NCBI GenBank assembly: GCA_903909815.1
Contig: CAIVXG010000247.1
Location: 62,001 to 126,000, forward strand
Origin: an uncultured beta proteobacterium
GTDB taxonomy: Bacteria; Pseudomonadota; Gammaproteobacteria; Burkholderiales; Burkholderiaceae_C
DNA: 64,000 nucleotides
Reading direction: 5' to 3'
Positions 1 through 8,018 of this stretch are shown piece by piece; position 1 is the stretch's first letter; each line of letters begins with the position of its first letter. Under the pieces are notes generated by a model, which saw only the letters and a program-made list of their open reading frames with translations, was not told the DNA's origin and ran no database searches. The position numbers and the translations under genes were made by a program.

Positions 1-810
1 CCTCGCCGCGCTCGGCGCGCGCAGCGTCGCTGAGCTGGGTATTCAGCACCGCCAGCGGCGTGCGCAACTGATGTGCGGCATTCTGTATGAAGCTGGCGCG
101 CAGTTGTGTGTAATTTTCCAGGCGCTGGATGTAGTCGTTGAATGAGTTCACCAAAGGTTTGATTTCACTCGGTATCCGATGCGTCTGCAGCAGTTGCAGC
201 GAGCCCTCCTTGCGGGAGCGGACCTCGTCGCGCAGCCTTAGCAGCGGCTGCAGGCCGCGGCTCAGACCAAACAGGATGAAGACGGCAGTCAGGGCCAGGA
301 TCAGCAATTGTTCACCCACGGCATGGCGCCACAGGCTTTGCGTTATTTGCCCGTGGCCATGCCGGGTTTGGGCAACTTCCACCGCCACCGGAAGGGTGGA
401 CGGGTTGCCGATCACAGGTTGAAAAAACGACACCACGCGCACCGCTTCACGCGCATGATGGCGTCAAAAAAGTGCGGTGCATCAGTGGGAAGGTGGCCCG
501 GCGGCAAAGGCAGTTCGGTGTAACCCGACAGCAGCTGTCCCGAGCCGGTTGTCACACGGTAGTAGATTCGATCGGCGTCGCCGGACTGGAACAGCTCCAG
601 TGCGGCCGGCGGGATCTGGTGTTGAAATGACCCTTCTTCGAAGCTGATTTGCTGTGCAATCATGCGCGCCGAACCCAGCAGCAAGCGGTCCTGCACCACC
701 GAGGCCGTGGCCACCGCGCTTTGATACGTCAGCCAGGTATCGACCGCAACTGCGCTCATCAGCGGCACCAGCACCCAGGCCAGCAGCTGCCGACGCAGAC
801 TGCTACGCAT
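1..810 (-). pseudogene. TctE-type sensor histidine kinase, partial, frameshifted
   Basis: This is the sensor partner of the response regulator at 803-1477. The start at 810 overlaps the regulator stop by 8 bases, so the two are translationally coupled. The N-terminus has one membrane segment (about residues 8-27) followed by a periplasmic region like the 2CSK_N domain of TctE-type kinases. Translation in the first frame runs into a stop near 412. From about position 452 down to 1 the protein continues in another frame with a second membrane helix, a HAMP-like linker and the H-box AAHQLRTPLAVL close to the window edge. One missing base around 449-455 (an expected Tyr-Arg-Gly-Glu reads as Met-Arg-Val-Lys) explains the break. 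The ATPase domain lies outside the window. It could be a true pseudogene or a sequencing error. Confidence 0.75.
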
Positions 811-1477
811 GGTCCGCCTGGCGCAGCAGGTAGCCCAGGCCGCGCAGCGTCATGATCTTCGCGCTGCTGTGTTCCAGCTTCTTGCGCAAGCGGTGCACGT
901 AGATCTCGATGGCATCGATGGACACGTCCTCGTCCAATGAAAACAGGCTTTGCGCCAGTGCCTGTTTCGTGACCGTGCTGCCCGCTTTGCGCGCCAGCAG
1001 TTCCAGTACGGCGCGCTCACGAGGTGTGAGTGCCAGCGGTTTATCGGCGATCTGAAACTCACGCGTGTTAGTGTTGAAGCCCAGATCGCCGCAGCTCATG
1101 AGCGGGTTCGATTGGCCGGTGGAGCGGCGCAACAGCACGCGAATTCTGGCCTCCAATTCCTCGATCTCAAAAGGCTTGGCCATGTAGTCGTCGGCGCCCT
1201 CGTCAAGCCCGCTCACGCGGCTGCGAACACTGTTGTTGGCGGTCAGCACCAGCACCGGAGTCGTGTCCTGGCGCGAGCGCAGGCGCCGCAACACCTCCGT
1301 GCCCTCCATCTTGGGTAGGCCCAGATCGAGTATCACCAGGTTGTATTTTTCGCTCTGCAGCGCGAAGTCTGCGTCCGCGCCGTTGCCGATGCAGTCCACC
1401 GTATAGCGCTCCTTGCGCAGCGTGCGCGCCAGCCATTGCGCCAGCTCCACGTTGTCTTCGACTACCAGGATTCGCAT
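803..1477 (-). CDS. OmpR/TctD-family response regulator
   Basis: A 224-residue DNA-binding response regulator. The receiver domain occupies residues 1-115, with acidic pocket D8, phospho-acceptor D51 in VILDLGLP, the switch Thr in LTANNS and K101 in the AKPF turn. A winged-helix output domain (about 125-220) ends with the usual RGLGYLLR. The chosen start is MRILVVEDN at 1477, although the frame stays open for 15 more codons upstream; this Met begins the conserved receiver strand. The gene overlaps the sensor kinase and diverges from the porin gene. The direct repeats at 1565-1585 are a plausible target. By family it resembles TctD/QseB regulators of organic-acid uptake, but the ligand is not known from sequence. 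Confidence 0.93.
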   Translation of the reverse strand: MRILVVEDNVELAQWLARTLRKERYTVDCIGNGADADFALQSEKYNLVILDLGLPKMEGTEVLRRLRSRQDTTPVLVLTANNSVRSRVSGLDEGADDYMAKPFEIEELEARIRVLLRRSTGQSNPLMSCGDLGFNTNTREFQIADKPLALTPRERAVLELLARKAGSTVTKQALAQSLFSLDEDVSIDAIEIYVHRLRKKLEHSSAKIMTLRGLGYLLRQADHA

Positions 1478-1564
1478 CGCGTCGGCTCGGTTCTTAGGGA
1501 TCGAAATATCATGGCAAATCATAGTCGTGCACAGCCGGATAAGTACTTTCCCTAGGTGCGGGAA

Positions 1565-1585
1565 ACTGAAAGCGGACTGAAAGCG
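1565..1585 (+). promoter_or_regulatory. candidate response-regulator operator (11-bp-spaced direct repeats)
   Basis: The ten-base word ACTGAAAGCG occurs twice (1565-1574 and 1576-1585) with an 11-base period. It sits in the divergent intergenic region between the OmpR-type regulator and the porin. Tandem half-sites of about 10-11 bp are the standard target layout for OmpR/PhoB-family dimers. Binding is inferred. Confidence 0.5.
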
Positions 1586-1671
1586 CGCTCCACCTACATT
1601 GACCCCGGGTTGGCGGGCAGGGCAGAGGTTTGCGGTATCGGACCGATGACCACTTCACTGTCGGTCAACGC

Positions 1672-1683
1672 TGGAACGTTCCA
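1672..1683 (+). promoter_or_regulatory. 12-bp perfect palindrome in the porin leader
   Basis: TGGAACGTTCCA is a perfect 12-base palindrome 25 bases before the porin start codon, just upstream of the GGAGA ribosome site at 1695-1699. It could be an operator or a small leader hairpin. Function unknown. Confidence 0.3.
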
Positions 1684-1708
1684 ACATACTTAACCGGAGA
1701 CATCACAC

Positions 1709-3130
1709 ATGCAAGCAAGCAAACTCGTTCTCATGAGTGCCGCCTTGGGACTCGCGTCCGTCGCGGCGCAGGCGCAGGGCACGGATCAACTGCAGCAAGC
1801 CCTGGCACAGGCGCAAGCCGCCGCGGCCCAGGCACAGGCCGCTGCCAAGCAGGCCCAGGCGGCATTGGAGCAGGCGCTGGCTGCGGCAGATCGCGCCAAG
1901 CAAAGCAGCGCAGCCGTGGCTGCGGCAGAACCCGCCGCAAAGTCAGCCAGCGGCGGCGGCCTGACCGTTGGCAACAGTGCCAGCAGCGCCACTCTGTATG
2001 GCCTGATCGACGTGACTCTGGGCTACAAAAACAATGCAACTTCGGCGGACGCAAGCGGAAGTCGCCGATCACAATTTACCCCGCAAGTCGCCTGGTTCAG
2101 CGGCAATCGCTGGGGCATCACCGGCTCACACGCCACCAGCGGCGGCCCCGATCCGATCAAGGCCATTTTCGGCCTGGAGAGCGAGTTCGTCGCCAATACG
2201 GGCGAGGTGGATACCCCCAACATTCTGTTCAATCGCGGCGCCTGGCTCGGCATCCAGAGCGACGCGCTCGGCAAGCTGACTTTCGGTCGGCAAAACGCGC
2301 TGGGACGCGACCCCGCAAGCTCCGCCGTCTATGGCGACCCCTATGGCCCCGCGAAGGCCAATTTGGAACAAGGTGGCTACACCAACACCAACAATTTCAA
2401 ACAGTTGATCTTCTATGCAGGCACGCCCAACAACACGAACGCGGACGGCAATAAAGTCGGAGGCACCCGCATCAATAACGGGATCGTTTGGAAAAAAGCA
2501 TTCTCGATGGGCCTGGTGGCTGGCTTGCAGCATTCGTTCGGCGTCGATCCTTCGGTCGCTCGATTTGATACACGGGGTAGCAGCACGACCGGTTCGCTGG
2601 CCTTCAACGGCAGCAACTACACCGTGGCCGGCTTTGTCACCAATGGCACAGTCGCAAGCGAGACGCTCTCCGACCTGAATTCCTATAGGCACACGTCGTA
2701 TTCAGTTGGCGGCAACATGCAAGTGACGCCCATGATTCGCCTGAACGCCGGTTACTTCAACTACACCGCACAACAGGCAGTCGGTGTTGGTAACCGCAAG
2801 GACCATGCGTTGACACTGTCTGCCAAACTCACCCCAGAAGGTCCGTTGGACTATGCGGTTGGCTATCAGGTCATGACGGCGAACAATGCGGGAACCAGCG
2901 GTGGATATGTGCTGGATGCCTTCAGGGATATGAGCGGCGTCAAGGCTGCTACGGTGGCTTCGGGCAACCGTTCGACCGCCTACGGTTCAGCCACCTACCA
3001 CCTCGACACCACCACCGATTTCTACTTGGCGGCCGATCATTTGGAGACCACGGGTACCTACCTGGCAGCGCAGGCGAAAGGTGCCAAGTCCCAGAACGAG
3101 TTTGGACTGGGTATGAAGTACAAGTTCTGA
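1709..3130 (+). CDS. outer-membrane porin with N-terminal coiled-coil extension
   Basis: A general-diffusion porin of the Burkholderiales Gram-negative porin family, 473 residues. A signal peptide (about 1-22, ending AQA) is followed by an Ala/Gln-rich helical stretch of about 50 residues (23-75) and a Gly-rich linker. The barrel opens with ATLYGLIDVTLGYKNN near residue 93. The protein ends with the aromatic C-terminal strand FGLGMKYKF required for BAM-dependent insertion. The start has a good GGAGA site 9 bases upstream. The helical extension is not part of ordinary porins of this family and recalls the periplasmic coiled coils of DcaP-like trimeric porins. Its position between the two-component genes and an ABC importer suggests it admits the importer's substrate. 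Confidence 0.92.
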   Translation: MQASKLVLMSAALGLASVAAQAQGTDQLQQALAQAQAAAAQAQAAAKQAQAALEQALAAADRAKQSSAAVAAAEPAAKSASGGGLTVGNSASSATLYGLIDVTLGYKNNATSADASGSRRSQFTPQVAWFSGNRWGITGSHATSGGPDPIKAIFGLESEFVANTGEVDTPNILFNRGAWLGIQSDALGKLTFGRQNALGRDPASSAVYGDPYGPAKANLEQGGYTNTNNFKQLIFYAGTPNNTNADGNKVGGTRINNGIVWKKAFSMGLVAGLQHSFGVDPSVARFDTRGSSTTGSLAFNGSNYTVAGFVTNGTVASETLSDLNSYRHTSYSVGGNMQVTPMIRLNAGYFNYTAQQAVGVGNRKDHALTLSAKLTPEGPLDYAVGYQVMTANNAGTSGGYVLDAFRDMSGVKAATVASGNRSTAYGSATYHLDTTTDFYLAADHLETTGTYLAAQAKGAKSQNEFGLGMKYKF

Positions 3131-3176
3131 TTCGGTTTCTGTCACGTTTCTCCAAGGGCCCGAGTAACGGGTATTG

Positions 3177-3208
3177 AAGCGTGCCGGATCCGGCACGCTT
3201 CTTTTTTT
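3177..3208 (+). terminator. rho-independent terminator after porin
   Basis: A perfect 24-base palindrome (3177-3200, arms AAGCGTGCCGGA and its complement) is followed by C and seven T residues (3202-3208). This is a textbook intrinsic terminator 46 bases past the porin stop, separating the porin from the ABC importer operon. Confidence 0.9.
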
Positions 3209-3318
3209 CCAGTCGCGCAAGAACGTAGACTCGGTGTCTTTCTCCGTCGACAAGGTTTTTCAAGCCCGCTTGGTCGGCGTCGTATATCGTTGTGGCTCTC
3301 ATTCCTACAGGAGGCTTC

Positions 3319-4329
3319 ATGCAAAGCAAGTTCACTCTCAACACCGTGGTTCGGGCGCTCGGCCTGGCCGCCGCCGTCTTCGTGTCTGGCGCTTCGCTCG
3401 CAGCCGACAAGGTCACCATCATCGTGGGTGGCTACGAAAAACACATTTACCTTCCTGCAAAGCTGGCGGAAGCGCTGGGCTATTTCAAGGCCGAAGGACT
3501 GGATATTGACCTGCTGAATGAAGCCTCGGGCGTTGACGCCGAAAACGAGATGCTCGCCGGCGCGGTACAGGGGGTGGTGGGCTTTTATGATCACTGCGTG
3601 GACCTGCAGACCAAGGGCAAATACGTGCAATCCGTGGTGCAGTTCAGCCAGGCCCCGGGCGAAGTGGAACTGGTGTCCACCAAGCATCCCGAAATCAAAT
3701 CCATGGCCGACCTGCGGGCAAAAAGCCTGGGCGTCACCGGCCTGGGGTCCTCCACCAACTTTTTGTCGCAGTACCTGATGGTCAAGTCGGGCGTGCCGCT
3801 GGGCGAATTCTCGACCATCCCCGTCGGCGCCGGGACGACCTTCATCGCCGCGATGCAGCAGGACAAGATCCAGGCCGGCATGACGACCGAGCCCACGATT
3901 TCGCGCATGCTCAAGACTGGCGACGCACGCATACTGGTGGACATGCGCACGCTGGAAAAGACCAAGCAAGCACTGGGCGGAGCCTACCCGGCAGCTTCCC
4001 TTTACATGTCCACCGATTGGGTGGAGAAGAACCGGCCAACGGTGCAGAAGCTGGCGAATGCATTTGTCAAAACGTTAAGGTTCATCCATACCCACAGCGC
4101 GGCCGAGATTGCCGACAAAATGCCCAAGGACTTCTACGCGGGTGACAAGGAAGGCTACATCAAGGCGCTGGCCGATGGCAAGGCGATGTTCACCTCCGAC
4201 GGCGTGATGCCCCAGGGCGGACCGGAAACCGTGCTGGCCGTGCTGTCGGCGTTCTCCAAGAACGTCAAGGGAAAGACGGTGGACCTGTCCAAAACCTACA
4301 CCAGTGAATTTGTGAAAAACGCCAAATAG
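3319..4329 (+). CDS. NMT1/SsuA-type ABC transporter substrate-binding protein
   Basis: A periplasmic binding protein of the nitrate/sulfonate/taurine/thiamine-precursor superfamily, 336 residues. The start is set by the strong site ACAGGAGG at 3307-3314. A Sec signal peptide (MQSKFTLNTVVRALGLAAA, ending about residue 30 at SLAA) precedes the mature start DKVTIIVGGYEKH. The pattern of an early lobe (YLPAKLAEALGYFKAEGLD) and the QAGMTTEP hinge region is typical of NMT1-like proteins. It is the first gene of a three-gene importer operon with the ATPase and permease. The substrate cannot be named; sulfonates, pyrimidine precursors and aromatic acids are all seen in this family. Confidence 0.9.
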   Translation: MQSKFTLNTVVRALGLAAAVFVSGASLAADKVTIIVGGYEKHIYLPAKLAEALGYFKAEGLDIDLLNEASGVDAENEMLAGAVQGVVGFYDHCVDLQTKGKYVQSVVQFSQAPGEVELVSTKHPEIKSMADLRAKSLGVTGLGSSTNFLSQYLMVKSGVPLGEFSTIPVGAGTTFIAAMQQDKIQAGMTTEPTISRMLKTGDARILVDMRTLEKTKQALGGAYPAASLYMSTDWVEKNRPTVQKLANAFVKTLRFIHTHSAAEIADKMPKDFYAGDKEGYIKALADGKAMFTSDGVMPQGGPETVLAVLSAFSKNVKGKTVDLSKTYTSEFVKNAK

Positions 4330-4342
4330 GCTCAGACCAACC

Positions 4343-5161
4343 ATGCCGCACCACCAAGACAGCCCGGCGATCGAACTGATCAACGTCAGCCGCCGTTTCC
4401 TCACGCCCGATGGCAAGTCCATGACGGCGCTGCGCGACTTCAACATGAGCGTGGCGCGCGGCGAGTTCGTCGCCGTCGTCGGCCCTACCGGCTGCGGCAA
4501 GTCCACCACGCTAAACCTGGTTACAGGTCTGGCCAAGCCATCTGCCGGCGAGGTCCGGGTCATGGGCGCACCGGTCAATGGCATCGACCCGCGCATCGGG
4601 TTTGCCTTTCAGACTGATGCGCTTTTCCCCTGGCGCAGCGTGCTTGACAACGTGGTGGCCGGGCCGCTGTTTCGTGGCATGGCGCCCAAGCAGGCCTTTG
4701 AAAAGGCGCGCGAATGGCTGGCAAGGGTCAATCTGACAGGGCACGAATCCAAGTACCCGCATCAGCTCTCGGGCGGCATGCGCAAGCGCGTGTCGCTGGC
4801 CCAGACCTTCATCAACGAGCCTCAGATCTTGTTGATGGACGAGCCCTTTTCCGCGCTGGACGTGCAGACGCGCGTGCTGATGCACGAGGAGTTGCTCAAG
4901 CTCTGGTCACAGGCCAAGGCCTCGGTGGTGTTCGTCACGCACGACCTGGAAGAGGCCGTCGCCTTGGCCGACAAGGTCTACGTTCTCACCGCCGGACCGG
5001 CCACGGTCAAGTCGGTCTACCCGATCCACCTTCCACGGCCCCGGGTCGTTAGCGAAATTCGCTATGAGAAGAGCTTCATCGACATCTCGCGCACGATATG
5101 GGAAGACCTGCGCGACGAGGTGCAGCGCAGCGCCGCGCGTGAAGAAGCTGTAGCGGCCTAA
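4343..5161 (+). CDS. ABC importer ATPase (NitT/TauT family)
   Basis: A cytoplasmic ATPase of 272 residues for the importer with the flanking binding protein and permease. It shows Walker A GPTGCGKST (from residue 47), the Q-loop in FAFQTDALFPW, the signature LSGGMRKRVSLAQ, Walker B ILLMDEPFSALD and the switch His in FVTHD. This is close to SsuB/TauB in length and motif spacing. The gene begins 13 bases after the binding-protein stop and ends 9 bases before the permease start, so it is co-transcribed. Confidence 0.95.
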   Translation: MPHHQDSPAIELINVSRRFLTPDGKSMTALRDFNMSVARGEFVAVVGPTGCGKSTTLNLVTGLAKPSAGEVRVMGAPVNGIDPRIGFAFQTDALFPWRSVLDNVVAGPLFRGMAPKQAFEKAREWLARVNLTGHESKYPHQLSGGMRKRVSLAQTFINEPQILLMDEPFSALDVQTRVLMHEELLKLWSQAKASVVFVTHDLEEAVALADKVYVLTAGPATVKSVYPIHLPRPRVVSEIRYEKSFIDISRTIWEDLRDEVQRSAAREEAVAA

Positions 5162-5170
5162 GGAAGAGAC

Positions 5171-6046
5171 ATGACCGACACCACAACCACCGTCGCCGCG
5201 GTATTCCAACCCGGCACCTCAGACACGGAAATCGAGGCCGCCGCCGCATTGGCAGGCCGCAGGCGAAAATACAGGGTGTATTTCTGGCGCTACTTCATCC
5301 TGTTCGTTTTTCTCGGGGGCTGGGAGGTCGCGACCCGGCTCCAGTGGATGGACGTGTTCTTCTTTTCCAGTCCGAAGGCCATTGCCGAGCGCCTGGTGGA
5401 ATGGGTGGTGGACGGCACGTCGGAGGGGCCGCTTTGGTACCACCTGTGGGTCACCATGGAAGAGTCGCTGCTGGGCTTCTTCTCGGGCTCGATTGCCGGC
5501 ATCGTGGCCGGAATCGCACTGGGGCGCAACCGCATGCTGGCCGACGTGTTCTCGATCTACATCAAGGTCATCAACTCGGTGCCGCGGGTGGTGCTGGCGC
5601 CGATTTTCATCATGATCTTTGGCCTGGGCCTGACCTCCAAGGTGGCGCTGTCGTTCGTGATGGTGTTCTTCGTGGTTTTTTCCAACGCGTTCCAGGGTGT
5701 GGTCGAGGCCGACCGCAACCTGCTGGCGAACGCGCAGATCCTGGGCGCCAAGGGCTGGCAGTTGACGCGCTCCGTCGTCATTCCCTCGGCCATGAGCTGG
5801 ATTTTTGCATCCCTGCACGTCAGCTTTGGCTTCGCCATCGTCGGCGCCATCGTCGGTGAATTTGTCGGTGCGCGCTACGGCATTGGCCTGCTGATCAACG
5901 TGGCCAAGGGCTCGTTTGACGCCGCCGGAATGTACGCCGCGATCGTGATCATCATGGTGGTGGCGCTCGCGGCCGAATACGCCATGACCTGGGTCGAAAA
6001 CCGCTTGGCGAAATGGCGCCCCGCGCCGCTGCAGGAACTGCACTGA
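5171..6046 (+). CDS. ABC importer permease (BPD_transp_1, SsuC/TauC type)
   Basis: An inner-membrane permease of 291 residues. A hydrophilic N-terminus (1-38) is followed by about six membrane segments. The cytoplasmic coupling (EAA-like) loop is visible as EADRNLLANAQILGAKGW followed by ALRRSVVIPSA-like residues around 178-205. It pairs with the ATPase at 4343-5161. A start at ATG 5171 with GGAAGAG upstream is well placed. This ends the uptake operon, and an inverted repeat follows. Confidence 0.93.
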   Translation: MTDTTTTVAAVFQPGTSDTEIEAAAALAGRRRKYRVYFWRYFILFVFLGGWEVATRLQWMDVFFFSSPKAIAERLVEWVVDGTSEGPLWYHLWVTMEESLLGFFSGSIAGIVAGIALGRNRMLADVFSIYIKVINSVPRVVLAPIFIMIFGLGLTSKVALSFVMVFFVVFSNAFQGVVEADRNLLANAQILGAKGWQLTRSVVIPSAMSWIFASLHVSFGFAIVGAIVGEFVGARYGIGLLINVAKGSFDAAGMYAAIVIIMVVALAAEYAMTWVENRLAKWRPAPLQELH

Positions 6047-6087
6047 GGCTTCGACAGGGCCAGTCCAGAAGGCTGGACGTTCGAGCC
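6047..6087 (+). other. imperfect hairpin after ABC operon
   Basis: GTCCAG-AAGG-CTGGAC (6063-6078) forms a six-pair stem, flanked by the further complementary arms TCGA and TCGAGCC. There is no T-run, so it is at best a factor-dependent end or an mRNA-stabilising hairpin. The rest of the gap to 6248 shows nothing recognisable. Confidence 0.35.
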
Positions 6088-6248
6088 CGCTCAGGTCGCT
6101 CCGGCGCCCGGCTCCGCGGCTTTCCCCCGGCCTGCGGCCTCCTCCTTGATGCCGCTACGCCAGGCACCACGACGACCCGAGCCAACAAGCTGACGGAGTG
6201 ATCGAAACGCGGCATCGTCTGGCACCGGCTTCCAAAATTGCCTGGATT

Positions 6249-7460
6249 TCAGGCGATGTGATCGCGCCGCGCCAGCGTCGGGAACAACCGCAGCCAGGCT
6301 GCCGCAATCAGCAGCGTGCCGATACCGCCCGACACCACTGAAGCGATGGGTCCGAACAGCGCCGCGACGCTGCCGGATTCAAATTCCCCCAGTTGATTGG
6401 AGGCGCCGATGAAGATTGAATTCACAGCCGAGACCCGTCCCCGCATATCGTCGGGCGTTTCCAATTGCACCAGGGTCATGCGAATCACCACACTCACCGA
6501 GTCGGCCGCACCGGTAAGCGCCAGGGCCAGCAGCGACAAACCGAAGTGCGTCGACAGGCCGAACACCACCGTTGCCAGACCGAACACCGCCACTGCGGAC
6601 AGCAGGCGCTGCCCGACCCGCCGCTTGAGCGGCCAGCGCATCAGCAACAGCGACATCACCAGCGACCCAGCGGCTGGAGCGGCGCGCAGCAGTCCCAGGC
6701 CTTCGGGCCCGGTGTGAAGGATGTCGCGCGCATAGATCGGAAGCAGGGCGGTGGCGCCGCCCAACAGCACGGCAAACAGGTCGAGTGAGGTGGCACCCAG
6801 CAGCAGCTTGCGTCGCCAGACAAAGGCCACGCCCGCGAGCACCGAACTCCATGTAGTCGCGAGCATGGACGGGCGATGTGCATAACGTACCGCCGCCACC
6901 AGGGCAACGGCGAGCAACAGCAGAGTGGCGCAGGTCAGATAGACGGTGCTGGTGCCATGGGCATAAAGCACGCCGCCCAGCGCCGGCCCGCAAATGATGG
7001 CGGCCTGCATGCCGCTGGAGCTCAGCGCGATCGCACGCTGCAGCAATTCCTGCGGCACCAGCAGCGGGGTCAGCGCCTGCTGCGCCGGCATCTGGAAGGC
7101 GCGCGCCACGCCCAGCACCACGGCCACCGCCAGGATCAGTTCGCGCGTGGCAAATCCGCGTTGCGTGGCGACCACCAGCAGCAGCGCCATGGCTGCCTGC
7201 GCCAGCATGCAGGTGGCGACGATGCGGCCGCGGTGCAGGCGGTCGGCGAGGTGCCCTGCAGGCAGGGTCATGAGCAGCGCTGGCAGGAACTGGAACAGAC
7301 CCACCAGGCCCAGGTCCCAGGCGCTGGAGGTGATGTCGTACATGTGCCAGGCCACGGCCACCATCAGCATCTGATTGGCGGTGACACCCGACAGGCGCGC
7401 CAGCCAGAAGCGCAGGAATGGCTTGTGAGCAAAAAGCCGGGACGTGGAACTATTCGACAT
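6249..7460 (-). CDS. MFS transporter
   Basis: A major facilitator of 403 residues with about 12 membrane segments. It shows the loop motif GHLADRLHRGR after the second helix and a repeated signature in the second half (GRVSAVNSIFIGASNQLGE). This pattern resembles the MFS_3/EntS-like group that includes siderophore and drug exporters. The start MSNSSTSRLF is directly before a conserved hydrophilic leader. It diverges from tctB with a 95-base gap that must hold both promoters. Substrate unknown. Confidence 0.9.
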   Translation of the reverse strand: MSNSSTSRLFAHKPFLRFWLARLSGVTANQMLMVAVAWHMYDITSSAWDLGLVGLFQFLPALLMTLPAGHLADRLHRGRIVATCMLAQAAMALLLVVATQRGFATRELILAVAVVLGVARAFQMPAQQALTPLLVPQELLQRAIALSSSGMQAAIICGPALGGVLYAHGTSTVYLTCATLLLLAVALVAAVRYAHRPSMLATTWSSVLAGVAFVWRRKLLLGATSLDLFAVLLGGATALLPIYARDILHTGPEGLGLLRAAPAAGSLVMSLLLMRWPLKRRVGQRLLSAVAVFGLATVVFGLSTHFGLSLLALALTGAADSVSVVIRMTLVQLETPDDMRGRVSAVNSIFIGASNQLGEFESGSVAALFGPIASVVSGGIGTLLIAAAWLRLFPTLARRDHIA

Positions 7461-7555
7461 GGTCAGAGCTTATCAGCGCATTTTGGTGTCAAAAGAGGGT
7501 CTGGCGTGATGTAAAGTTACCGGCTGGAGACAACCCCAAAAAAGGACAAGGTTCG

Positions 7556-8014
7556 ATGAAATCTTTACGGCAACTTAAAAAGGACCATGTCAGCGCGGTC
7601 ATATTGATCCTGCTGGGATTGGGTATCGTGGCCGAGGGGCTGACCTATCGCATGGGTGAGCTCACACGCATGGGCGCGGGATTCATGCCGGTGGTCTATG
7701 GCACCCTGTTGGCTCTGGTCGGCGTGGCCATCGGCGTCACGGCGGAGAAGGGCGATTTCGGCGATGCCAAGTCGCATGCCACGGAGTGGCGCGGCTGGCT
7801 GTGCATTCTGGGCGGCGTGCTCTCGTTCGTGTTGCTGGGCGTGTATGGAGGCCTGGCTCCGGCCACGTTTGCCGCCGTCTTCATCTCGGCCATGGCCGAC
7901 AAAGGCAACTCGGTGCGCGACGCGGCTCTGTTGGCGCTGGGTCTGGTGATCGCGGGAGCTCTGATTTTCAGCTACGGGTTGAACCTGCAGTTGCCACTTT
8001 TTACCTGGGGCTGA
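7556..8014 (+). CDS. tctB: tripartite tricarboxylate transporter small membrane subunit
   Basis: A 152-residue membrane protein with four predicted helices, matching TctB. It starts at MKSLRQLKKDH with AAGGACAAG upstream; upstream in-frame codons reach back into the divergent MFS gene and are discarded. TctB pairs with TctA in the inner membrane and uses a periplasmic TctC (Bug) protein for citrate-like or other carboxylate ligands. The tctA start follows four bases after the stop. No tctC gene lies nearby, which is common in Burkholderiales because Bug proteins are numerous and scattered. Confidence 0.88.
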   Translation: MKSLRQLKKDHVSAVILILLGLGIVAEGLTYRMGELTRMGAGFMPVVYGTLLALVGVAIGVTAEKGDFGDAKSHATEWRGWLCILGGVLSFVLLGVYGGLAPATFAAVFISAMADKGNSVRDAALLALGLVIAGALIFSYGLNLQLPLFTWG

Positions 8015-8018
8015 AGCC

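Noticed and set aside
6088-6248. Small ORFs between the ABC permease and the MFS gene
   Set aside because: They overlap hairpins and have no ribosome site or recognisable sequence.
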